From Erpobdella octoculata (taxonomy: Eukaryota > Annelida > Clitellata > Hirudinida > Erpobdellidae), in NCBI GenBank assembly GCA_963978895.1, contig OZ022238.1:23480784-23544783 (forward strand): DNA of 64,000 nucleotides, given 5' to 3'. The position numbers and the translations under genes are program-made. This document shows positions 9,066 to 19,139 of the stretch, piece by piece. The notes below the pieces were generated by a model that saw nothing but the letters and a program-made list of their open reading frames with translations, did not search any database and was not told where the DNA came from. The stretch's first letter is position 1; each line of letters opens with the position of its first letter.

Positions 9066-9460
9066 TCATCTGTCAGTCAGTCAGTCAGTCAGTCAGTCAG
9101 TCAGTCAGTCAGTCAGTCAGTCAGTCAGTCAGTCAGTCAGTCAGTCAGTCAGTCAGTCAGTCAGTCAGTCAGTCAGTCAGTCAGTCAGTCAGTCAGTCAG
9201 TCAGTCAGTCAGTCAGTCAGTCAGTCAGTCAGTCAGTCAGTCAGTCAGTCAGTCAGTCAGTCAGTCAGTCAGTCAGTCAGTCAGTCAGTCAGTCAGTCAG
9301 TCAGTCAGTCAGTCAGTCAGTCAGTCAGTCAGTCAGTCAGTCAGTCAGTCAGTCAGTCAGTCAGTCAGTCAGTCAGTCAGTCAGTCAGTCAGTCAGTCAG
9401 TCAGTCAGTCAGTCAGTCAGTCAGTCAGTCAGTCAGTCAGTCAGTCAGTCAGTCAGTCAG
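9066..9460. repeat. (TCAG)n microsatellite, about 98 copies
   Basis: A near-perfect tetranucleotide array ends exactly at GACATGTTCTTTT, the conserved 5' terminus of family A Helitrons. The other copies have only about 5-8 units here. Confidence 0.95.
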
Positions 9461-9535
9461 GACATGTTCTTTTATATATATAGATTTACAGCGCTACTAT
9501 GCTTGCATCCAAATATTTCATACTTTATAATAGAA

Positions 9536-11232
9536 CTAGCAGGGTAACCATCGTTGCCCGGGGTTTTTAGAGGTTTTTCAATCGTTTTTCTCTCTCGCTC
9601 CCGTTTCTTTACCCGCTTGCTCTTACGATCCCGGTCGCTCTCTTTTCCCGCTCCCGGTTGCCTTAGCGATCCCGATATGATGAACCGTCCTCTTGATAAA
9701 TAGTCCTTTGATGAATAGTCTCTTGATGAATAGTCCCTTGATGAATAGTCCTTGATGAACAGTCCCTTGATGAATCGTCCTTTGATGAAAAGTCCGCATA
9801 CCGCTTCGCTCGCATGAAATTAGAGAATTTGAACCGTGCATACATAGTAGAGTACTGCACGGATCAATTTTTTAGGTCTCGGCTCGGCCCGTCGACAACT
9901 TGGCCTAGCCCGTTTCAAAAACCGAAATTCCTGGCCCGGCACGGCCCGTCTAATATGGGCCCGGCCTGTTTTTACAGGCCTAGAAGTTCTATATACTTGA
10001 TGAAAAACTTGACTTCAGGTTTAGCCCGGCCCGTCTGAACACCCTAAAATCACTCAAATGTTTATAAACTTGGTTAAAAATCTCGACCCGTCCCACCTTG
10101 ATTTAAGGTTTGGACAGGGCCGTATGATAATAACGGCTTGGCCCGTCCGTCCGGTGATAAACTGAACTAATCTACTTTTAACCGGCACAAAACATCAAAA
10201 TACTAATTTTCACATCTGTAGCACTTACAGTTTTTGAGTAGCAGTTATTTTAAAATCAAATAACTTTTTTTCCACTTCACATTTGAGGTCCTGGAAACCA
10301 AATTTTCAAATTTTCAAAAAAATGGTAAAACACGTATATCATTATTTTTAGAGTAGAAACTAAATGCTAATTTTACTTTTGTAGCATTTACAGTTTTTGA
10401 GTAGAGGTTATCTTAAAAACCAAGTAACCCTATTTTCCACGCCATATTTGAAGTCCTGGAAACCAAATTTTCAAAAAATGGTAAAACACGTATATCTTTA
10501 TTTCTGGAGTAGAAACCAAATACTAATTTTTACATCTATAGCATTCACAGTTTTTGAGTAGCAGTTACTTTAAAAACCAAGCAACCCTATTTTCCACCCC
10601 ACATTTAAAGTCCTGGAAACCAAATTTGTAAAAAATGGTGAAACACGTATATCTTTATTTTTAGAATAGAAACTAAATACTAATTTTTACATCTGTCGTA
10701 TTTACAGTTTTTGAGTAGCAGTTACTTTAAAAAACAAATAACCCTATTTTCCACCACATATTTGAAGTCCTGGAAACCAAATTTTCAGAAAATGCTAAAA
10801 CACGTATTTCATTATTTTTGGAGTAAAAACTAAATACTAATTTTTACTCTTGTAGCATTCACAGTTTTTGAGTAGCAGCTACTTTAAAAACCAAATAACC
10901 CAATTTTCCAACCAACATTTGAGGTCCGGGAAACCGAATTTTCAAAAAATTGTGAAACACGTATTTTTTTTATTTTTCAAGATGAATCCATATACCAAAT
11001 TTCAAAATATCCTCATTTTTGGTTTTCGAGATAAACATTGTTTTAGAAAAAAGTTTGTTTTCCAGTTTCTTTCCCTCAGGAGCAAAATTTTCAAAAATCC
11101 TTTCTTAGTGGATGCTTACGCAATAAAAGTAATATAAGTTCCAAATTTCACGTTCCTAGGATGAGGCCTTTGAGCTCGGCGTTGATTATCAGTCAGTCAG
11201 TCAGTCAGGACATGTTCTTTTATATATATAGA
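9536..11232 (-). mobile_element. Chimeric Helitron: family B 3' end, family A body and 5' end
   Basis: The minus-strand 3' terminus is the family B type (GGGCAACG loop, ending CTAG|T), followed inward by CCCG-rich sequence and the 15-bp minisatellite. From about 9793 the sequence switches to the family A body, including the 155-bp units, a short TCAG run (11,189-11,208) and the A-type TCTATATATATA terminus. Both outer ends still fit A|TC...CTAG|T, so the hybrid can be read as a single mobile unit. Confidence 0.7.
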
Positions 11233-11414
11233 TTATGTATTATATACTTTAAAAGAATTATGTATTATATACTTCGGCATTAGATTCTTCGTCAAACAGG
11301 CTCCATTAAATTCATAAGTTTCTGTTTCATCAATTGTTTTTACAGTATGTTTTATTTTATTAAAAGCACTACGCTGTTGTTCAGAAAGAATAAATTATAT
11401 ATATTTATATATAA

Positions 11415-11890
11415 CTAACGGGGGCACCCGGCGTTGCCCGGAGATTTTAGAGGTTTTTCTAATGTTTGTCTCTCTAGCTCCCGTTTCTTTCTCCGCTTTC
11501 CCGTTCCCGTCGCGTTCACGGTCGCTTTTCTGCTCCCGGTCGCTTTCCCGCTTTCGGTCGTTTTCCAGCTCCCGGTCGCTTTCCCGCTCCCGGCTGTTTT
11601 CCCGTTCTCGGTTGCTTTCCTTTTCCCGCTCTATCTTTCGCTCTCAGTTGGCTTCCCGTTCCCGTTTTCGCTCATTTATGTATGTATATGTATATATATA
11701 TATATGTATATAGTTCCCGCTCACTCACCCGCTCCGCTCATTTTGTGACGGATTTCAAATTTATTTTACTATATTTGATTCCCCTTGACTCTCAAGGTTG
11801 TGAAAATTTCATTACGATCGGATGAATGGTGTAGCAATGCATAAAGGACATACATACATACATACATACATACAAACATTCATATATATA
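11415..11890 (-). mobile_element. Helitron family B copy 1
   Basis: The 3' side has a CCGG...CCGGG hairpin around GCAACG near the end (CTAA on the plus strand, so TTAG rather than CTAG). The 5' side is TATATATATATGAATGTTTGTATG, preceded inward by the conserved GCATTGCTACACCATTCATCC, GATCGTAATG and TTGAGAGTCAAGG phrases seen in all B copies. Between them lie CCCGTTCCCGGTCGC-type repeats and CATA repeats. Confidence 0.7.
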
Positions 11891-11896
11891 TATATA

Positions 11897-12425
11897 CTAG
11901 CGAGGTTACCCGGCGTTGCCCGGGGTTTTTAGAGGTTTTTCTAATGTTTGTCTCTCTCGCTCCCGTTCCCTTCTCCACTTTCCCGTTTTCGTAGCGTTCC
12001 CGGTCGCTTTTCCGCTCTCGGTCGTTTTCCAGCTCCCGGTCGCTTTCCCGCTCAGAAGTTTTGTTATCGATTTTCTCTCTTGCTCGCGTTTCCTTCCAAG
12101 CTTGCTCTCCCGATTCCAGTCGCTTTCCGCGTTCCCGGTCGCTTTACCGTTCTCGGTCGCTTTCCCGTTCCCGGTCGCTTTCCCGTTCCCGGTCGCTTTC
12201 CCGTTCCCGGTCGATTTCCCGTTCCCGGTCGCTTTCCCGTTCCCGGTCGCTTTCCCGTTCCCGGTCGCTTTCCCGTTCCCGCTCACGCTTGCTCTCCCGT
12301 TCCCGGTCATGCTTGCTCTCCCATTCCCGGTCACGGTTGCTCTCCCGTTCCCGTTCACGCTCATTTTCTCTTTTACATTCTTTCATAACTTCTGTTAGCC
12401 TATAAAACTTAAAATAGATTTGCTA
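11897..12425 (-). mobile_element. Helitron family B copy 2 with 18-bp minisatellite
   Basis: It starts on the plus strand with A|CTAG and CCCGGCGTTGCCCGGGG (the terminal hairpin inverted). A tandem 18-bp unit TTTCCCGTTCCCGGTCGC follows, about 8 copies at 12,163-12,290. No clear TC...terminus is seen before the next element, so the 5' end is probably truncated. Confidence 0.65.
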
Positions 12426-12429
12426 AGAC

Positions 12430-12814
12430 TATATATATATATGAATGTTTGTGGGTTAGTTTGTCTATTATAGAAACGGGAAAGCGACCCGGAACGGACA
12501 GCGAGCGGGAACGGAAAAGCAAGCGTGAGCGGGAATGGGAGAGCAAACGTGAGCGGGAACGGGACAGCGACCGGGAACGGGAAAACGACCGGGAGCGGGA
12601 CAGCGACCGGGAACGGGAGAACGACCGGGAGGGGGAAAGCGACCGGGAGCGGGAAAGCGACCGGGAGCGGGAAAGCGACCGGCAGCGGGAAAACGACCGA
12701 AAACGGGAAAGCGAACAGGAGTGGGAAAGCAGGTGGGAAAGGAAATGGGAGAGAAAGAGACAAACATTAGAAAAACCTCTAAAAAACCTGGGCAACGCCG
12801 GGTATCTCCGCTAG
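12430..12814 (+). mobile_element. Helitron family B copy 3, opposite orientation
   Basis: The 5' side TATATATATATATGAATGTTTG is followed by the minisatellite in reverse complement (GACCGGGAGCGGGAAAGC units). The 3' hairpin GGGCAACGCCGGG and CTAG|T end at 12,814. It lies head-to-head with the preceding copy, making a large inverted pair of minisatellites. Confidence 0.7.
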
Positions 12815-12897
12815 TACATACATAAACACACACACAGACACACATACATGCACATACACATACATACATACACACATACATACGCACATACATATAT

Positions 12898-13088
12898 ATA
12901 TAGTTCCCGCTTGCTCACCCGCTCCGCTCCGCTTATTTTGTGACGGATTTCAAATTTTTTTTTTTATTTTTGACTCCCATTGACTCTCAAGGTTTTGTGA
13001 AAATTTTATTACGATCGGATGAATGATGTAGCAATGCATAAACGCCATTAACATATATAGATACAAACATTCATTTTTATATATATAG

Positions 13089-13140
<52 letters not shown>

Positions 13141-13349
13141 GTTCCCGTTCGCTCACCCGCTCCGCTCATTTTGTGTCGGATTTCAAATTTTTTTTCTCTA
13201 TATTTGATTCCCCTTGACTCTCAAGGTTGTGTGAAAATTTCATTACGATCGGATGAATGGTGTAGCAATGCATGAATAACATATATATATATATATATAT
13301 ATACATACATACATACATACATACAAACATTCATTTTTATATATATAGA
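12898..13349 (-). mobile_element. Two Helitron B 5'-end fragments
   Basis: Fragments at 12,898-13,089 and 13,137-13,349 each contain the block from CTCACCCGCTCCGCT through GATTTCAAATTT, TTGACTCTCAAGG and GATCGGATGAATG to ACAAACATTCATTTTTATATATATAGA|T, the mirrored TC terminus. A TA run separates them. Their CTAG ends are missing. Confidence 0.65.
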
Positions 13350-13540
13350 TAGATAAGATGGCATTCTCACATTAAAAATATTTTTAGAAAAGATATTTAT
13401 GTACGCAAAGTTTCTTTAGCATTTTTACGACTAAAAAACAGATATAGCTTGAATTCTAAGCAAAAAGCTTTTTTCAAGTTAAAAATATAGTAATGATTGC
13501 TAAATTATTTTAACTTAGCACATTTTCATTGCAATTTCAG

Positions 13541-13636
13541 CGTCCTCCTAATAAGTTCAACGGCAATATCAAAAAAAATAAATCAATGATTTGCGCAGAG
13601 CCAAAAACGACACTTATCGCCTGCAAGCACAAATGA
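13541..13636 (+). CDS. Possible terminal exon of an unknown gene
   Basis: A good acceptor (TTTTCATTGCAATTTCAG) precedes an open 31-codon frame ending at TGA 13,634-13,636. It reads RPPNKFNGNIKKNKSM, then ICAEPKTTLIACKHK. The composition is unlike the AT-rich background. No upstream exon was found, and the product is not recognised. AATAAA at about 14,057 could serve as the poly(A) signal. Confidence 0.25.
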   Translation, partial: RPPNKFNGNIKKNKSMICAEPKTTLIACKHK

Positions 13637-13880
13637 GAGTATTCTGTCAAGAAGTGTCACAAATATTTCAACCACTTCAATTTAAAACTTTATGTGCAGT
13701 GCCGTGATTTGACCTCAGGTCTACATGCAAATACTGCAAATGCCTTACAACCATACCGTAATTACAAGCTGGGTCTGCATAACTTGGGAGCCCTTTAAAG
13801 GCCCCCGACCGGGTGGTTTGGGATGTGCTACCACAGCACACTGTTCATGTGTTAAGAAACAAAGAAGACCAAAAGACAAT

Positions 13881-13886
13881 TTTATT
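13881..13886 (-). terminator. Candidate poly(A) signal of the TRIM gene
   Basis: TTTATT on the plus strand is AATAAA on the gene strand, about 520 bp beyond the stop codon. I found no AATAAA closer to the stop. Confidence 0.35.
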
Positions 13887-14403
13887 TCACAAATTAACTA
13901 CATAGCAATGTTAAACTATCCATCTACATTAACCCTTGTCTTGGGCAGTGTATAAACATCCATTGGGAATCAATATAGAATAAACATTCTTAATTTTCTA
14001 GAAAAATACCCATGACATCTGCGAAAAAATAATTCATAACAAAACAATAAAGTGACTAAGCTTTTTGGGATGGAAAGACATTAGTAGAATAAGGCAACAG
14101 CGTATTACAGAAAAAACGAACTACCGCAATAAATGCATCAACGTTTAACAACATGCAAAGAATAAATACAAATTTATAGCAACAAATTAAGGCACTTCTA
14201 GTTCAAAACAGGACCAGATTGAATACAAAAGACGACATCAACAATTGAAAATTCAAATAATTGAAATGACTCAGATTCTGACAAAGAAAACCGATACACT
14301 GGACTTGATGTAGCACTTGACTCGAAATAATATAATGGAGATCAAATTAGTAGTTTTGGCTTGTATCAGAAAACTCCGGAGTAAATTTATATGGTTATTT
14401 TTG

Positions 14404-17400
14404 CTAATATTTTCTCTGTGGCCGAGGAGATTTATTTCCAGAACTTAGCGATTTAAATAAGGGAGCAACTTCTTTTTTTGTTTTCCGAGTTGCCAGTGGG
14501 CTTTTGACCAATCTTTGCTTAAGATTAGCGCCGACAGCTCTATCTCCTTCAGCAGCTGAACTAGTCGCCAAGCCTGCAAAACTTTCACCACTGCCGCAAC
14601 GATCTTGTTCCTCACTACTCTCAGAGTTCACTGAATCAGATAGGTCTGCTAACCCAGCTAACAACTTGTGTCTTACAACAGATTGAGCTGAATTTTGTCG
14701 AAGCTTTTGTTCAGTGCTGTCCCGAGCGAGCTTTGGTTTTTCTCGAACAAACTTCGGAGATTTGCACAAAAGTGAATTCTCGTTTGGTGATTTTGACGAA
14801 CTTGTTGCTTTTCCGGACCTTTGCACACTGGGTGAATTGCTTGTACTACTTCCTCCGCTACTATTGCTGAGATCATTGCCTCCACCACTTTGGCTCGGAG
14901 TGGAACATGGTGTACGTTGTCTTTTATTGGTAGTAACTGGCGACGCTGGCTGTCTAAGATTTTTGCTTTTTGCTGCTCTACTACTAGAAAGAGTTGCAGA
15001 CGTCCCTCCAGCATCTACAGAAAGAATGTACTTCTTTACGTCTTTTGCTGAGAAAAAACTGTCTCCACTTTCTCGACTTTTGCTAAACATCCCGTTGTCA
15101 TTATCACTGGTTGCCGTTTCAAAACTCGACGAAATGGACACAGAAATATCACTACTTTGCAACACCGATGATGGCATCAGATCTTTGCCCTCCAAATGTG
15201 GATTTATTGGCGATTGAATGCATTCAAGGCGGTGCCTAACCGTTTTTAATTTGCTAATGCATTCTGCCATTTTTTCAAATATAGGCGGAGAATCAGTTCC
15301 AGTAGATTTATCGAGAGTGCTAAAAGATTCTGTGTTTGTTCCTATTTCTGCATGGCATCTTAAAGGAGTAAGTCGTCCATTAATGGGAAATGCAGGTTTA
15401 AATTTATCTCCCATTAGTGGGTTTGAACGTCTGGCAGCAAGAGGATGAACGACGGCAGAATTTGGACTCAGTACTTTATGACTTGATAAATTTGGAAGAG
15501 GTCTGAGTGTCGTCATTCGGTTGAGTGTTTTAGTGCTAGGAAGTATTGGAAATTTGGCTAACTTCAAGGCTTTTGTGTCGTTTTTATTTTCTTCACCACT
15601 AGAGCGATCTTCGTCTGATCCCTCGTTTATGGAATCCAGCCTGGCACTTACTGGAATGCTCTCAATAATTTTTTTAGGTTTTTGTTCCATGCCTGGTCGG
15701 CAAAAAACGTCCCTCGGTTCAGCCAACTCTGCTTTATTAGCCATTGTAGCTTTGTCTAAACAGATTATTTGAATCGGTGAAGTTGCTCGGTCACACTTCT
15801 TGGTATCGTTAGGTTCTGCCGTGGCCATGACTTTTTCTGTTGTCATAGTACCGCGACTGACAGCAACATGTTTCGGCAATTTTGTCTCAACAAATTCCAT
15901 GTAAGCAGATGATACCGTAGTATTTGTAGTTCCTACTCCTTTGTCGGATGTCAACAATGTAATTGTTGAGACGCCCTTGTTTACTACTTGAACGCTAGTT
16001 TGATCAGTCAGAGTCGATTTTTCATCACGTGTAAATATATCAGTATTCGTACTTTGATCAACCATAGTAAAAAACAATTGAATATTTTGAACCACAGGAG
16101 CATCAGAGCAATCAGCTTCACTGCTGTGATTTTCAATTATTTCATTTTTGCGTTTTTCCAATTTCAATTCCATTCGGCTAGGCTCTGAAATTACGGAAAC
16201 TTGATACAACTCGTCACTGATTAAATCTGACGTTTTTCCTCCAGTAATTTTCACTTCCGAGAAATTAGCTGTTCCATTTTCACTGTTTTTCGATTGTTGA
16301 GACGATGATGAAGATTCTCGCGAACTACTCTCAGAGCTGAAATCATTTTCCGAAATCGATGTCGGCTCCACAACGTCTGAACTTGATTTATCGGAGCGAA
16401 CTTCTTCCGTTGAAGACGATGAAGATGCCTCGTTACCTTCTGGGTAGGAATCTTTTGTTTTTAAAGTACCTAAATGAACCTCGAATTGTTGAGGAATAAA
16501 TACCAAAGGAGCAGTTAGTTTTTCCGGTACACTCGGGGCCGTCCAATCTAATAAATGTTTCATTTTTTCTTCCAGATTTTTCTTCATTAATATTATTTCT
16601 ACGTTTTTATTTTTAAGCAAATCTTCAGTAAAACTGAATGTGTTTTCGATATCAGTCAGGGCTTCTTCAATACGGGGTTTTTGTCCTAAAAAGTTTGCTA
16701 CTTCGCTGCTTTTCAGTGTAGCTTTCAATTCAAAAATCGTTTCTTCCTCTTTCTCTTTCACCATCTTTATTAATTCGCTCGATTTTTCTCTAATGAGTTC
16801 TTCTGCACATAAAACCTTTGATTCAAATTGTGTGATTATGTCTAAGTGCTCTTTCATGGTTTCCAAATTACTTTTGCAGCGCTCAAATCTTCCTTCTAGA
16901 ACTTGAATTTGAAGTTTTATGCTGTCTGAAAAAGTTGTTATTTTGTGAGTTTTGTGGTCATTGAAAGTACACAAAACGCAAATGCACTTGTCGCAGGTAT
17001 CACAGAAAAATCTAACAATTTCTTGAGTATGCTCTGCACACTGCAGTTTTCCTCGACGAGCCAGACCAATGTCTACAAGACTATGATTTTGAGTCACTTC
17101 GGTAGCCATGTGCATGTCTGCACAGTCTCTGCATAAAAGTTTTGCAGAACAATCTAAACATTCAACTGTAGCTTCTTTGCGCTGATCATCTTCAGCTTCA
17201 GATGCTAAGGTTATAGTTTCGTTAGAATCACCTGAATCGAAATTTCTGGAATTTTTTCTCGAACCTCTTACAGATAACGCTTTTGAGCTTTCACCTGCAT
17301 TTGAATTCACGCTAATGCAAGACGTAGACAATTCGTCGTCACTCGTCTTGCGGCAAATTCCGCACCACAATTTTTCTGAGGCTCCGACTGCGGCATCTGT

Positions 17401-17961
17401 TCCTTTACCTTCCAAGAAAGCATCCGATTCCTCTTCATTAAAAGAAGAGCCTCTAGTAAGACTCGGTTTAGAGCTGCGCAAAACTCTAGATACAATTTGA
17501 TTGAGATCGGAAAGGAGAATGCTGTCTTGAAGTCTTCTGATGCCCCCGGGAGGTAGGTCGGTTTTTTTGGAACAGATCGGACAAACAAGTCTACTGCGCA
17601 TGCTGTAAGAGACATAGCGAGCGCTTTCTAATTCGGCCTCTCTATGCCTAACTAGACATTCTTCGCAAAACGTGTGCAAGCAGTTAAGAGTCTTAGGTCG
17701 AATGAAAGCCTTGAAACAGAGCTTGCAGTTGAGAAACTGTTCGTATATCTCTTTAATCAGCGTATTTTCCGTATTCTGGTCGTTTCCTGAAGATCTCAGA
17801 CCCAGGGCTCTCATTCGACTAGAAATGGTTGCAGATGAAGAAAACGAGGATTTGATGGAGCTGGTCGAAGCTGCAGAGGAAGAGGACTTGAAATGTATTG
17901 TAGATGAGGTAGAGGTTGATGTAGATGTAACATTTATCGAAGAACGATTTCCCGAAGCCAT
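14404..17961 (-). CDS. TRIM-type RING/B-box/coiled-coil protein, 1185 aa, probable E3 ubiquitin ligase
   Basis: The ORF is single-exon from ATG 17,961 to TAG 14,404. A Ser/Thr-rich leader (1-65) precedes a C3HC4 RING at residues 79-130 (C79-x2-C82, C94-x-H96-x2-C99-x2-C102, C127-x2-C130), the site that recruits an E2 enzyme. B-box 1 (CGICRKTS ... ECLDCSAKLLCRDCADMH) and B-box 2 (CAEHTQEIVRFFCDTCDKC) follow. A coiled coil of about 150 residues then gives the tripartite order. The last 650 residues are Ser-rich and look disordered, with no NHL, SPRY or filamin domain. They hold repeated (S/G)TxTD-like motifs (QSTNTD, GTNTE, KSTGTD). Most known relatives of this length end in a folded domain, so the tail is unusual. 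It could be a TRIM2/3/71-like protein that lost its end or a lineage-specific TRIM. It is the only intact host gene seen here. Confidence 0.9.
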   Translation of the reverse strand: MASGNRSSINVTSTSTSTSSTIHFKSSSSAASTSSIKSSFSSSATISSRMRALGLRSSGNDQNTENTLIKEIYEQFLNCKLCFKAFIRPKTLNCLHTFCEECLVRHREAELESARYVSYSMRSRLVCPICSKKTDLPPGGIRRLQDSILLSDLNQIVSRVLRSSKPSLTRGSSFNEEESDAFLEGKGTDAAVGASEKLWCGICRKTSDDELSTSCISVNSNAGESSKALSVRGSRKNSRNFDSGDSNETITLASEAEDDQRKEATVECLDCSAKLLCRDCADMHMATEVTQNHSLVDIGLARRGKLQCAEHTQEIVRFFCDTCDKCICVLCTFNDHKTHKITTFSDSIKLQIQVLEGRFERCKSNLETMKEHLDIITQFESKVLCAEELIREKSSELIKMVKEKEEETIFELKATLKSSEVANFLGQKPRIEEALTDIENTFSFTEDLLKNKNVEIILMKKNLEEKMKHLLDWTAPSVPEKLTAPLVFIPQQFEVHLGTLKTKDSYPEGNEASSSSSTEEVRSDKSSSDVVEPTSISENDFSSESSSRESSSSSQQSKNSENGTANFSEVKITGGKTSDLISDELYQVSVISEPSRMELKLEKRKNEIIENHSSEADCSDAPVVQNIQLFFTMVDQSTNTDIFTRDEKSTLTDQTSVQVVNKGVSTITLLTSDKGVGTTNTTVSSAYMEFVETKLPKHVAVSRGTMTTEKVMATAEPNDTKKCDRATSPIQIICLDKATMANKAELAEPRDVFCRPGMEQKPKKIIESIPVSARLDSINEGSDEDRSSGEENKNDTKALKLAKFPILPSTKTLNRMTTLRPLPNLSSHKVLSPNSAVVHPLAARRSNPLMGDKFKPAFPINGRLTPLRCHAEIGTNTESFSTLDKSTGTDSPPIFEKMAECISKLKTVRHRLECIQSPINPHLEGKDLMPSSVLQSSDISVSISSSFETATSDNDNGMFSKSRESGDSFFSAKDVKKYILSVDAGGTSATLSSSRAAKSKNLRQPASPVTTNKRQRTPCSTPSQSGGGNDLSNSSGGSSTSNSPSVQRSGKATSSSKSPNENSLLCKSPKFVREKPKLARDSTEQKLRQNSAQSVVRHKLLAGLADLSDSVNSESSEEQDRCGSGESFAGLATSSAAEGDRAVGANLKQRLVKSPLATRKTKKEVAPLFKSLSSGNKSPRPQRKY

Positions 17962-18814
17962 TACAAGTTGTACTAACTGAAGAGTGTTCTGTCAAGCTAA
18001 GTCATTCCGAAGAACAGTGTAAATGATTGCCTGGATGAAAATAAAGTAAAAAAAGATAAATTACAGTTGATGCTAATCAGAAAGTTTGACTCATTTTAGT
18101 TACTTTGATTTTTCTCTAATTGTTTCCGAGTTCTTCTCTGTTTCGATCAAACTGTTCTCGAATTTTTTTTATTTTACTTTACTTAGGCTTTACTTACTCA
18201 CCCTCTTCTATTACCTCTTCTTTCCCTTTCCAGCGTTCTTTTGCTCTGTTAATTTGTCGGATATTCGCTTTGCGTTTTCCGTCCTAATTTTATTTCGTTC
18301 TTTCTACATTTATTTATTTCAGTTATTCAAATTTCTTTCTGTATTTTTTCACTTTCTTGTGATTAGATTAAACAAAACGATTGAGTCAGAATTGGATAAC
18401 TCTCTGTGGAAAAAATGTCGAAGTGCCTAATGATTTCTAATCTGCTGAAAGAAACAAAGTTATTAAAAAATTAAAAAATAATAAAAAAAACAATAATTAA
18501 AGCTAAAAATGAAATAAATGTAATTAAAGAATTTATCGAAATTTCTTTAATTTTTTTCAGTGATAACAAATAAATTTTTATTTTTTTATTTCAGCCATTA
18601 TTCATGTACAGCAAATTTATAAAAAAAAAATTATGAGGACAAAAATCAAGAAACTAGACAACGGATTAGTCATCGTGATAGAAAACTTTAACACGCCATC
18701 TATTACTCCATTCGTCCGTTATTTATGCATCGTTTTTAAGTCTTACCAGCCATTAATTAGTCTGTCCTTCAAGCAATTCGATCCTTGTACATTAATGTAT
18801 ATGCATTCATATAT
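17962..18814. other. Upstream region of the TRIM gene, AT-rich
   Basis: This should hold the TRIM promoter and 5' UTR, but no clear TATA box or other motif stands out. 18,160-18,600 is T- and A-rich without repeats I recognise. Confidence 0.4.
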
Positions 18815-19010
18815 ACTAGAGCCTTGCAATGACCGATTTTTTGTGTCTCTGCCCGTTGGTAACTTGGCCCCCAGCCTGTTTCATAGGTACACAATTTAAG
18901 AACCGTCCCGTTTTACAGGCAAAAAATTTCAAGCCTGACCCGATTTTACAGGCAAAAATTCCAAGACTTGTAACAATAGCCTTGGCCTGGCACTATGCGG
19001 GCCTCTAATA
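18815..19010. repeat. Degenerate GGCCxG/GCC-rich repeat related to Helitron A
   Basis: ACTAGAGCCTTGCAATGACCG, CCCGTTTTACAGGC and TTGGCCTGGCACTATGCGGGCC resemble the GCCCGGCC-rich block just inside the 3' end of Helitron A (7620-7900, 9880-10,150). Confidence 0.45.
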
Positions 19011-19053
19011 TATACGTCTTTTTCTCCATCCATCCGTCAGTTTGTCTTATTTG

Positions 19054-19130
19054 TCCATCCATCCATCCATCCATCCATCCATCCATCCATCCATCCATCC
19101 ATCCATCCATCCATCCATCCATCCATCCAT
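19054..19130. repeat. (ATCC)n microsatellite
   Basis: About 19 copies of the tetranucleotide CCAT/ATCC. Confidence 0.95.
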
Positions 19131-19139
19131 GTCTATTTT

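Larger units (their letters stand above)
7538..9484 (-). mobile_element. Helitron-type non-autonomous element, family A copy 1
   Basis: Read on the minus strand it has A|TCTATATATATAAAAGAACA at the 5' side and a CCG-CTA-CGG hairpin about 7 nt before CTAG|T at the 3' side. There is no target duplication. This is the Helitron signature (5'-TC, 3' hairpin, CTRR, insertion between A and T). Inside are about five degenerate 155-bp tandem units (7960-8860) and a giant GTCA array at the 5' side. There is no Rep/helicase gene, so movement would need an autonomous helper. Confidence 0.8.
13350..14403. other. AT-rich intergenic DNA downstream of the TRIM gene
   Basis: Apart from the possible exon at 13,541-13,636 and a possible poly(A) signal for the TRIM gene, no gene is recognisable. 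The DNA is not obviously repetitive. Confidence 0.5.

Noticed and set aside
9030..9530. 166-residue Ser-Val-Gln repeat protein
   Set aside because: It is the translation of a TCAG microsatellite inside a Helitron; no gene context.
12061..12405. Arg-Ser-rich (SR-protein-like) and RERE frames on both strands
   Set aside because: They are produced by the 18-bp Helitron minisatellite, and equal frames exist on the opposite strand.
18086..18430. 114-residue Phe/Leu-rich frame upstream of TRIM
   Set aside because: T-rich DNA gives hydrophobic chance frames; no start context or homology seen.
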